Below are positions 17,272-24,171 of a stretch of 64,000 nucleotides of DNA, in pieces. This DNA is from Enterobacter_D sp963521185 (GTDB lineage: Bacteria > Pseudomonadota > Gammaproteobacteria > Enterobacterales > Enterobacteriaceae). Position numbers and translations under genes: made by a program. The notes beneath the pieces are model-generated. The model was given only the letters and a program-made list of their open reading frames with translations, did not search any database and was not told where the DNA came from. The stretch spans positions 248,001-312,000 of the forward strand of contig CAUQTV010000006.1 in the NCBI GenBank assembly GCA_963521185.1, written 5' to 3'. The stretch's first letter is position 1. Each line of letters starts with the position of its first letter.

Positions 17272-17640
17272 TTAATCACTTTCTTCAGGATAACCATAAT
17301 CGTTGAACCCTTCAGAGGATTTCAACAGGCCAATACCAATGGTGGCGAGAAGGCGAGCCTTGGGCACAAATGCTAACAAACACCACCACCCGCTTCGATT
17401 AGCGTCATGCAGACGTCTTACTTTAATCGCCAGATTCGGAATCAAACCCACAACTGAAATGGTAATACTAAAGACGGGATAGGAATTTATAAAGGGGTTA
17501 CGCACTAACTGTAATATCTCTGGAACAAAAATCACGAGAAAAATAAACCATGTTGTTAGCGTGTAACACCAAAAAGTCCTCCGCGATGTCCGCCCGTTAA
17601 AATTAAAATAGTTGGCGAAAAAATATTTTACAAACCACAT
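17272..17640 (-). CDS. DUF805 membrane protein (copy 1)
   Basis: This 122-residue protein starts MWFVKYFFANYFNFNGRTSR and has the DUF805 signatures FxGRTSRRTFW and VRRLHDANRSGWW. Three membrane helices are likely (about 26-46, 60-80 and 94-112). The function is unknown; DUF805 proteins are small inner-membrane proteins, E. coli YhaH and YhaI being examples. It is a close paralogue of the next gene leftward on the same strand and shares the same upstream bases AGCGCATATCCTT, indicating tandem duplication. Low G+C and position inside the ygfZ-trhA insertion suggest horizontal origin. Confidence 0.8.
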   Translation of the reverse strand: MWFVKYFFANYFNFNGRTSRRTFWCYTLTTWFIFLVIFVPEILQLVRNPFINSYPVFSITISVVGLIPNLAIKVRRLHDANRSGWWCLLAFVPKARLLATIGIGLLKSSEGFNDYGYPEESD

Positions 17641-17791
17641 AGCGCATATCCTTGTGCAATTAACCTTTCCACAACGTTATAGCTAAACAAGCTCGCATCA
17701 GCACCCTTGTTCCAACCAGAATAGGCAGCCATGATCGCGGGTGATGGGGTGCCCCATCGTTGACGATGTCGCTGTGCCGACAGGGTTAGCG

Positions 17792-18172
17792 TTACCGACT
17801 GGCCTGGTCCAGATCCTCGGGATAGCCATAATCGTTGACCCCTTCAGAGGACTTCAACAGGCTAATGATCACAATAATCAAATAACGGAAGGTGGGAATA
17901 AACGTTAACAGACTCCACCACCCGCTCCGATTGGCATCATGCAAGCGCCGAACGATAACACTCAAATCGGGGATGATAAACACTACCGCGATAATGCAAC
18001 TGAGCAGAGGAAATGATTCGGGTCCGTCAGCATTAAACATCTGAAAACATTCTGGCAAAAATACCACAAAAAAAACAAGCCATGAGGTTAACGTATAACG
18101 CCAAAAAGTCTTGCGTGTTGTCCGCCCGCTAAAATTAAAATAGTTGGCGAACAAATATTTTACAAACCACAT
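17792..18172 (-). CDS. DUF805 membrane protein (copy 2)
   Basis: This 126-residue protein starts MWFVKYLFANYFNFSGRTTR and has the same order of motifs as copy 1 (TFWRYTLTSW, VRRLHDANRSGWW, LLKSSEGVNDYGYPED). The start at 18172 is chosen because it is identical in context to copy 1; a longer frame to 18253 adds a cysteine-rich stretch without homology. The pair is separated by 151 bp and transcribed toward ygfZ, away from the RTX genes. Function is not known. Confidence 0.8.
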   Translation of the reverse strand: MWFVKYLFANYFNFSGRTTRKTFWRYTLTSWLVFFVVFLPECFQMFNADGPESFPLLSCIIAVVFIIPDLSVIVRRLHDANRSGWWSLLTFIPTFRYLIIVIISLLKSSEGVNDYGYPEDLDQASR

Positions 18173-18410
18173 AGCGCATATCCTTCTGCAATTGTCTGGG
18201 CAGTAATGACTTGTGTGGACAGACTGGCAACAGAAATCATAACCCTTGTCCATGCCCGTAACCTAATCGAATAAAATGTAGAAATCAACATGTAATTCGC
18301 TTATAAATTAAGCCAACCCAAAAGTCAGCTTTTAAATACATTCACTATAAAAATGCATACACAAGGTAAATATATTCATCAAAACCATGATTTAACCTTA
18401 ATGCATTTCT

Positions 18411-19005
18411 TCGTTGAATACTTAGCAGAGAGAACAAAAATGGAAAATCAGCCCCTCGTTAAAAAAACCCGTAACACCGCATGGATCATCCCTGTGTTAA
18501 CTATTATAGGATTAATTGCACAATTTATTGGCATGCTGAGCGGTGTAAAAGCGAGGAAAGGTGTTGAAATTGCCAGTACCATAATGAATATTAGCATACA
18601 TCTGTCGAATTTTTGCATACTGGTTTATTCAGTCGAATTTATTATTTGTCGACTGACCTTCAAAGATCCTGATACGCAGCAACCTCAAAGAGACGTAGGG
18701 GATTGGCTAGCCGTCTCCCAAATAATCATTTACACCCTCTGTATACTGTTTGTTAATTTCGTATTCCTGTTTTCTTCAAACAACGCTATAGGCTCATTAT
18801 GAATACCTATTCAAATGTCTTAAACAGTCGTGAAAATACTGGCATAGCCGATTTCAAACGTGATTTGACGGCAGCAGTAACTAACCTATTCCAGGCATGG
18901 TATGAAATTAAGAAGGATATACCCAAACCCTTTTATGAGCAGGCGAAAGTTGTCATTAGTGGTAAAATTGGGATATTTGTTTCCGTCATTAACCTGAGCG
19001 ATAAA
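18411..19005 (+). repeat. Tandem duplication, copy 1 (membrane gene plus RTX 5' end)
   Basis: This segment is repeated at 19050-19643 with an offset of 638-639 bp. Each copy includes the leader TCGTTGA(A)TACTTAGCAGAG, the 120-residue membrane protein gene and the first 69 codons of the RTX gene. The last 217 bases differ at one position by eye, while the membrane gene differs at many. Confidence 0.95.
18440..18802 (+). CDS. Small three-helix membrane protein A (putative immunity-like)
   Basis: This 120-residue protein starts MENQPLVKKTRN and has three hydrophobic segments: about 14-34 (AWIIPVLTIIGLIAQFIGML), 44-69 and 88-110. I do not recognise a named family. It is 87 percent identical (16 differences in 120 by my count) to the second copy at 19078. 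Its stop overlaps the start of the RTX 5' fragment (ATG at 18799), so each membrane gene is coupled to an RTX start. A small membrane protein coupled to a secreted RTX protein could be an immunity protein, a chaperone or an export accessory; this is inference only. Confidence 0.75.
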   Translation: MENQPLVKKTRNTAWIIPVLTIIGLIAQFIGMLSGVKARKGVEIASTIMNISIHLSNFCILVYSVEFIICRLTFKDPDTQQPQRDVGDWLAVSQIIIYTLCILFVNFVFLFSSNNAIGSL

Positions 19006-19056
19006 AAATTAATTTACGCTCAGCAACTGTTTAACTTTAAAGCAATTGCTCGTTGA
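18799..19056 (+). pseudogene. Truncated 5' copy of the RTX gene
   Basis: The first 69 codons match the start of the 923-residue RTX protein with a single change (Ile59 for Met59). The frame then runs for 16 unrelated residues (KLIYAQQLFNFKAIAR) and stops inside the leader of the second duplicate. It has no calcium-binding repeats or C-terminal export signal. It is best read as the remnant of a tandem duplication, although an 85-residue product could still be made because the start and coupling to the membrane gene are intact. Confidence 0.85.
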
Positions 19057-19643
19057 TACTTAGCAGAGAGAACGAAAATGGAAAATCAGCCCCCCGTTAA
19101 AAAAAACCGTAACACCGCATGGATCATCCCTGTGTTAACTATTATAGGATTCATTGCACAATTTATTGGCATGCTGAGCAGTGTAAAGGCAGAGAAAGGT
19201 GTTGAAGTTGCCAGTACCATAATGAATGTTTGCATACATCTGTCGAATTTTTGCATACTGGTTTATTCAGTCGAGTTTATTATTTCTCGGCTGACCGTCA
19301 AAGATCCTGATACGCAGCAACCTCAAAGAGACATAGGGGATTGGCTGGCCGTCTCCCAAATAACCATTTATACCCTCTGTATACTGTTTCTTAATTTCGT
19401 ATCCCTGTTTCATTCAAACAACATTATAGGCTCATTATGAATACCTATTCAAATGTCTTAAACAGTCGTGAAAATACTGGCATAGCCGATTTCAAACGTG
19501 ATTTGACGGCAGCAGTAACTAACCTATTCCAGGCATGGTATGAAATTAAGAAGGATATACCCAAACCCTTTTATGAGCAGGCGAAAGTTGTCATTAGTGG
19601 TAAAATTGGGATGTTTGTTTCCGTCATTAACCTGAGCGATAAA
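19050..19643 (+). repeat. Tandem duplication, copy 2
   Basis: This is the second copy of the 18411-19005 segment. It differs from copy 1 by one base deletion in the leader, scattered substitutions in the membrane gene and one substitution in the shared RTX start. The copies are separated by a unique 44-bp spacer (19006-19049). Confidence 0.95.
19078..19440 (+). CDS. Small three-helix membrane protein B (putative immunity-like)
   Basis: This is a 120-residue paralogue of the protein at 18440 with the same helices. Substitutions relative to copy A include L6P, T10N, L25F, G35S, R39E, C70S, F74V and several near the C terminus (F108S, S111H, A115I). The stop overlaps the ATG of the RTX gene at 19437, giving translational coupling. 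No function is known. Because this copy is next to the intact RTX gene, it is the likely cognate partner if there is one. Confidence 0.75.
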   Translation: MENQPPVKKNRNTAWIIPVLTIIGFIAQFIGMLSSVKAEKGVEVASTIMNVCIHLSNFCILVYSVEFIISRLTVKDPDTQQPQRDIGDWLAVSQITIYTLCILFLNFVSLFHSNNIIGSL

Positions 19644-22208
19644 TACAAAAAAAATGAAGATACCCTGAGTGACTGGCTTGGCGTCAGCGCCGATGTTGCA
19701 ACCATGATTGCGGGGTATACGGGAAATCCGGTTGTCGCAGGTGTCGCCGTGACGCTTGGGTTTGCGGCTTTTTTAACCTCGGATGTCGGCGTTGGCATGG
19801 CTAATGCTTATCTGGATGCGATTAAAGATTTTGGCCTTGCCGACAGCAGCGGGAATGGATTTATCATTCCTCCTGGTACCTTTCCTCCTGGGGACACGGG
19901 CGGTGGTGCTGACTTTGACCCGCCTCAAAATGCGACCAGCCCCATTATTTTGGATCTGGATAACGATGGCATCGAAACGCTGGCCAAAGACGCCCATCTC
20001 TTTTTTGATCATGACCGCAATCAATTCGCTGAAAACACGGGATGGGTCGCAGCAGATGACGGCCTGCTGGTCATGGACATCAACCATAATGGTACGATTG
20101 ATAATGGGGGTGAACTTTTCGGCAACAATACTACTTTGCCTGATGGATCACTGGCGGCCAACGGCTATGAAGCCTTATCGCAATATGATACCCACCGCGA
20201 TGGGGTCATCGACCAAAAAGATGCTGCCTGGCAAGAGATTAAGATATGGCGAGATATAAACAGCAATGGTCAAACCGATGCGGGGGAGTTATTCACTCTT
20301 GAGGACATGCACATTGCGTCAATAAACACGAGTTATAACGAGGCCTCATGGATTGATGCTCAAGGCAACGCGCATAAACAAAGGGGCGAATTCATCAACG
20401 ATGAGGGTAACAAAGGAGCGTCAGCCGACGTCTGGTTTGATAGCGACCTCAGCCAAACCGTTTATCGTGAAGATATCCTGATTAGTCATGACACACGTCT
20501 CTTACCTTATATCAGCGGCTTCGGCAATATGGCAAACCTGCACGTTGCGATGAGTCTTAACCCGGAATTGAAAGCGCTGGTTGAGCAGTTTATCTCCCAT
20601 CCACAGAACGAGCCTGGCGCGCAAATTGAGGCGATTCTTTTTAGCTGGGCTGGTGTAAGTGATGTAGAGAGTGACAGCCGCGGAGGAAATATTGATGCAA
20701 GAAAACTTGCTTTGTTAGAAGTGTCAACGGGTCAGCATTATAAAAGTAATACGAATGGCAGCGTCAATCCCTTACCCAATGCGGCAGAGCTTTTACTGCA
20801 AGAATATGATGAATTCGCAGGGTACATTAAATCCCAACTGCTGGCTCAGAGCGTGTTTCGAGCTGAGTTCGCAATGATTACCTACACGTTCACAGAGGAT
20901 CAAACCGCATTAACGCTGAATTTTGACAAATTTGAGAGGCATTTATCGACGCTGGAAATGAGCGACCCAAAAACCTTTTTGCAACTCAGTAATGTCCTAT
21001 ATGACTATTTGGCCTATATGCCCTCATTCCAAACGTTGAGAGCGCGCGCAGGCATTCCCGAGTCAAAAACGGTGTTCATTAGTGAGGGGGATGATACCTA
21101 CACAGGCACACGTGCAAACGAGGCGATCTGGGGTGATCAGGGTATCGATATTCTTAACGGAGAATCGGGTGACGACAGACTTTATGGCGGTAGCGGTGAT
21201 GATAGTATTGATGGCGGAAATGGAAACGACACGCTAAGCGGTGGCACCGGGAATGACTATCTGGACGGCGATTTCGGCGCTGATACCTATCTTTTTAACC
21301 TTGGGGACGGGCAGGATACTTTCACAGAAATTGGTAAAGACTGCGACACCCTACGCTTTGGACAAGACATTCAGGCGGATAAGGTTCATCTCACACGCAC
21401 GCCCAACGATGACCTGCTGATCACCTTCAATGACAGCGCGGACAGCATCAAAATAGAACGTTATTTTACCAGTAGCGCCTACAAAATTGAGCAATTTGTG
21501 TTTGACGACGGAACGCACTGGAATGTGAACACTATTGAGTCACGGTTAACGTCGGGTACCGATGCCGACCAAATCCTGCTCGCTTTCGACTGGCACGACA
21601 CTGAAATACATGCGGCAGGCGGCAACGACCAGATTGAAGGCCGTAATAAAAATGACATTCTCTATGGTGATGCCGGTAACGATCACATCGATGGTAACAG
21701 TGGAAACGACACCCTAAGTGGTGGCACCGGGAATGACTATCTTGACGGCGATTTCGGCGCTGATACTTATCTTTTTAACCTTGGGGACGGGCAGGATACC
21801 CTCACAGAAATCGGCAAAGATTGCGACACACTGCGTTTAGGCGACGGCATTTACTCTGACAACGTACGGTTGAGTAAGTCAAATTCTCGCGATTTGGTCA
21901 TCTCCTTCACAACGGGCACTGACAGCATCACCATTAAAAATTATTTCAGCGGTAATGGCTATGTGGTGGAAAACATTGTTTTCGCCGATGGCAATTCCTG
22001 GTTGCCTCAGGACGTGCAAGGCCACTTTGAAGATGGGATCCCTATGCCCGTCTTTAGGCGGGACACGGAAGTCATGCAAATGGAGGCCATGCTCAGGGCG
22101 ATTGAACAGAGCAAGTGGGGGAGCGCTGAGGATGACGCGCAGATCGTCAATACTCCTGTGATGCTGGCGTCCACTCCCGCCATTTTTGGCAGCATGAACG
22201 AACGGTGA
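19437..22208 (+). CDS. FrpC-like RTX calcium-binding protein
   Basis: This 923-residue protein has no Sec signal. Residues 1-75 are the duplicated helical start. Residues 80-130 form a glycine/alanine-rich hydrophobic segment (GVSADVATMIAGYTG). Residues 165-300 match the Ca-binding module of meningococcal FrpC (PIILDLDNDGIETL, ENTGWVAADDGLLVMD, GELFGNN, IWRDINSNGQ). RTX nonapeptides GGxGxDxLx lie at about 550-620 and 725-790, each followed by a haemolysin-type Ca-binding-related domain (ADTYLFNLGDGQDT). The C terminus ends VMLASTPAIFGSMNER and may carry a type I secretion signal. RTX proteins of this kind are exported by HlyB/HlyD/TolC-type systems, but no such genes are in the window. The function is unknown; a contact or secreted toxin is plausible. 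Low G+C supports transfer. Confidence 0.85.
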   Translation: MNTYSNVLNSRENTGIADFKRDLTAAVTNLFQAWYEIKKDIPKPFYEQAKVVISGKIGMFVSVINLSDKYKKNEDTLSDWLGVSADVATMIAGYTGNPVVAGVAVTLGFAAFLTSDVGVGMANAYLDAIKDFGLADSSGNGFIIPPGTFPPGDTGGGADFDPPQNATSPIILDLDNDGIETLAKDAHLFFDHDRNQFAENTGWVAADDGLLVMDINHNGTIDNGGELFGNNTTLPDGSLAANGYEALSQYDTHRDGVIDQKDAAWQEIKIWRDINSNGQTDAGELFTLEDMHIASINTSYNEASWIDAQGNAHKQRGEFINDEGNKGASADVWFDSDLSQTVYREDILISHDTRLLPYISGFGNMANLHVAMSLNPELKALVEQFISHPQNEPGAQIEAILFSWAGVSDVESDSRGGNIDARKLALLEVSTGQHYKSNTNGSVNPLPNAAELLLQEYDEFAGYIKSQLLAQSVFRAEFAMITYTFTEDQTALTLNFDKFERHLSTLEMSDPKTFLQLSNVLYDYLAYMPSFQTLRARAGIPESKTVFISEGDDTYTGTRANEAIWGDQGIDILNGESGDDRLYGGSGDDSIDGGNGNDTLSGGTGNDYLDGDFGADTYLFNLGDGQDTFTEIGKDCDTLRFGQDIQADKVHLTRTPNDDLLITFNDSADSIKIERYFTSSAYKIEQFVFDDGTHWNVNTIESRLTSGTDADQILLAFDWHDTEIHAAGGNDQIEGRNKNDILYGDAGNDHIDGNSGNDTLSGGTGNDYLDGDFGADTYLFNLGDGQDTLTEIGKDCDTLRLGDGIYSDNVRLSKSNSRDLVISFTTGTDSITIKNYFSGNGYVVENIVFADGNSWLPQDVQGHFEDGIPMPVFRRDTEVMQMEAMLRAIEQSKWGSAEDDAQIVNTPVMLASTPAIFGSMNER
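21181..21840 (+). repeat. Internal 480-bp-spaced duplication in the RTX gene
   Basis: The stretch from about 21181 to 21360 recurs at about 21661 to 21840. For example, 21241-21300 and 21721-21780 differ at only two of 60 bases. It encodes an RTX block plus the start of the following calcium-binding-related domain, so a 160-residue unit was duplicated in frame. Confidence 0.9.
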
Positions 22209-22259
22209 ACGGGCGGTTTTACACGGGCAACGCACCTGCACCGTTGCCCCTCTGACCCA

Positions 22260-22913
22260 TTAGCCAATATAGAGATAAATCGCCAGAAAGTGACAGACGC
22301 TGCCGCCGAGCACAAAGCCATGCCAGATAGCGTGGTTGTAAGGGATGCGTTTGCTGACGTAAAAAATCACGCCCAGCGAATAAACAATACCGCCAATCGC
22401 CAGCAGCATGACACCGCCCGCTGACAGCTTCACCGCCAGCTGGTAAATCACTACCAGCGACAGCCAGCCCATCGCCAGATAGGTCACCAGCGACAGCACT
22501 TTAAAGCGGTGCGCGATGGTCAGCTTAAACAGAATCCCCAGCAGCGCCAGGCTCCAGATCACCACCATTAAACCGCGCGCCAGCGGCGAATCCAGCCCCA
22601 CCAGCAAAAACGGCGTGTACGTACCGGCAATTAAGAGATAGATGGCGCAGTGGTCGAATTTCTTTAGCCAGACTTTGGCACGCCGGTGCGGGATCGCGTG
22701 ATAGAGCGTGGAGGCGAGGAACAGGAGGATCATGCTGCCGCCATACAGGCTGTAGCTGGTAATCGCCATCATGCTGGCGTTACTGTCCACCGCCTGCACC
22801 AGTAGCAGCACCAGACCGACAATCCCAAACACCAGTCCGATACCGTGACTGATGCTATTGGCGATCTCCTCCGCCAGTGAATATCCCTGCGCAATAAGTG
22901 GCTTCTCAACCAT
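22260..22913 (-). CDS. trhA: Haemolysin III/PAQR family membrane protein TrhA (YqfA)
   Basis: This 217-residue protein has seven predicted membrane helices and the PAQR/HlyIII metal-site signatures SxxxH (about residue 23, NSISHGIGLVFG), the segment STLYHAIPH, and a C-terminal HxxxH (HAIWHGFVLGGSVCH). E. coli YqfA was linked to membrane energetics; despite the family name it is not an established haemolysin. The start at MVEKPLIAQGYSLAEE matches the E. coli protein. It marks the right border of the accessory block; only 51 bp separate it from the RTX stop, and the two genes converge. Confidence 0.94.
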   Translation of the reverse strand: MVEKPLIAQGYSLAEEIANSISHGIGLVFGIVGLVLLLVQAVDSNASMMAITSYSLYGGSMILLFLASTLYHAIPHRRAKVWLKKFDHCAIYLLIAGTYTPFLLVGLDSPLARGLMVVIWSLALLGILFKLTIAHRFKVLSLVTYLAMGWLSLVVIYQLAVKLSAGGVMLLAIGGIVYSLGVIFYVSKRIPYNHAIWHGFVLGGSVCHFLAIYLYIG

Positions 22914-23243
22914 GGCTGACTCCAGGAAAGCAACGTTGAAACAATTACCCTGACACACGCCTGTGACAAACACACGACGCATCCGGGTCTGGTCATAGAG
23001 TAACTGAGAATGATTCCAGTGCACACCTGTTCGCTAAAATAAATATTAATTGAGACAAATCACAGTGTTGACGCGGAAAAATTGCAGTACAGCTGTACCC
23101 TATTCCAACCGCATAACATTGCGTATGGCGATTCCTGTTTTGCCCGTTTTGTGGCAGCGTGTTTTGTGGCAGCGCGTTTTGTGGCAACATAGGGGATGCT
23201 TTTTCCCCCTCTGTATAGCCGCTTAAAAGGATGAAGGACGCCC
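22914..23243. promoter_or_regulatory. trhA/RpiR divergent intergenic region
   Basis: No gene is visible in these 330 bp; the small yqfB gene found near here in E. coli is absent. The region contains a perfect 12-bp palindrome GTACAGCTGTAC (23087-23098) and three tandem 15-bp repeats (23146-23190). Both trhA (left) and the RpiR regulator (right) must start from it. A TTGACG at 23068-23073 may be a -35 element for the rightward promoter, but no good -10 is at the right spacing. Confidence 0.45.
23146..23190 (+). repeat. Three tandem 15-bp repeats upstream of the RpiR gene
   Basis: GTTTTGTGGCAGCGT, GTTTTGTGGCAGCGC and GTTTTGTGGCAACAT occur head to tail. The array ends 53 bases before the RpiR start. 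The last unit ends in CAACATAG, a string also present in the repeats upstream of bglA, which suggests binding sites for a shared regulator (inference). Confidence 0.85.
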
Positions 23244-23978
23244 GTGACCCTGTTTACGCACTCCGCTGTCGCCAGCCTCAACAATCTTGAGATGATGGTC
23301 TATAACTATGTCATCAAAAACCGCGACAAAGTCATGTACATGACCATCCGTGAGCTGGCAGACGCCGCAGGGGTATCGACCACCACCGTGCTGCGCTTTT
23401 GCCGCAAGCTGCACTGTGAGGGGTATTCCGAATTCCGTGTGCGCTACAAGCTATATCTGGAGCAAAACGAACCGCAGCAGGCAAACTTCGGTGCCAGTGA
23501 AATTATTAGTTTTTTTAAAAGCGTCAATAATGATGAGTTTGATTCTATTTTAGATCGCGCGGTCGATATTATATTGTCGTCAGAACGTATTATATTTGTT
23601 GGCGCAGGCACATCTGGCTCGCTGGCAAAATATGGCGCACGCTTTTTTTCCAACGTCGGTAAATTCAGTAACCATATTGACGACCCCTATTTCCCGGTAA
23701 CCAATGACATGGCGAAAAATGCGCTGGCAATCGTGCTGTCTGTCTCCGGTGAAACCGAAGAGATCCTGCGCTTCGCCAGCCAGTTCAGCCTGCATAACTG
23801 TAAGCTGATGACCATCACCAGCCATGAACATTCGCGACTGGCAAAGCTGTCGGACTTCAATATTTCCTGGCACGTTCCACAAATGCGTATTGCTGGGGTC
23901 TATGATGTCACAACGCAAATTCCGGTTATTTACATTCTGGAATCACTGGCGCGGAAACTGGCGAATAAAATAGCATAA
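23244..23978 (+). CDS. RpiR/MurR-family regulator, probably controlling bglA
   Basis: This 244-residue protein has an N-terminal RpiR helix-turn-helix (about 30-75, MTIRELADAAGVSTTTVLRF) and a SIS sugar-phosphate-binding domain (about 105-225, FVGAGTSGSLAKYGARFF). Translation starts at GTG with AAGGA five bases upstream. The gene stands between trhA and bglA, in the same direction as bglA, 193 bp upstream of it. RpiR proteins sense phosphosugars, so a phosphorylated beta-glucoside handled by BglA is a reasonable ligand (inference). E. coli has no regulator gene here. Confidence 0.88.
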   Translation: MTLFTHSAVASLNNLEMMVYNYVIKNRDKVMYMTIRELADAAGVSTTTVLRFCRKLHCEGYSEFRVRYKLYLEQNEPQQANFGASEIISFFKSVNNDEFDSILDRAVDIILSSERIIFVGAGTSGSLAKYGARFFSNVGKFSNHIDDPYFPVTNDMAKNALAIVLSVSGETEEILRFASQFSLHNCKLMTITSHEHSRLAKLSDFNISWHVPQMRIAGVYDVTTQIPVIYILESLARKLANKIA

Positions 23979-24001
23979 AAAAACACACTGTTTTTTCCAT
24001 G

Positions 24002-24030
24002 TAACAAATCACAACGACGACGATTTGTTA
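24002..24030. promoter_or_regulatory. Inverted repeat between rpiR-type gene and bglA
   Basis: TAACAAATC and GATTTGTTA form a perfect 9-bp inverted repeat around an 11-base spacer, 24 bases after the RpiR stop. There is no T run after it, so it looks more like an operator than a terminator. It could be bound by the upstream regulator. Confidence 0.5.
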
Positions 24031-24100
24031 TATCGTGACTTTTACCTCCCCTTTGTTAGACTCATTTTCAGTTTACCTGGCTTGCCCGGCGAAAATATCC

Positions 24101-24147
24101 TTCGCCAACTATACCCTTCGCCAACATAGTGGTCGCCAACATAGTGG
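24101..24147 (+). repeat. Three imperfect 15/16-bp repeats upstream of bglA
   Basis: TTCGCCAACTATACCC, TTCGCCAACATAGTGG and TCGCCAACATAGTGG follow each other directly and end 24 bases before the bglA ATG. The position, overlapping the expected 5' leader, suggests regulation of bglA. Confidence 0.8.
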
Positions 24148-24171
24148 CCGAACAGAAAGAGAAAACGATCG

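Noticed and set aside
18799..19056. Independent small gene of 85 codons
   Set aside because: The first 69 codons are a copy of the RTX start and the tail has no homology to it; duplication debris is more likely, although expression cannot be excluded.
22209..23243. Type I secretion genes next to the RTX gene
   Set aside because: The next gene is trhA (HlyIII/PAQR family), whose name suggests haemolysin but which is not a secretion component; nothing resembling HlyB or HlyD is in the window.
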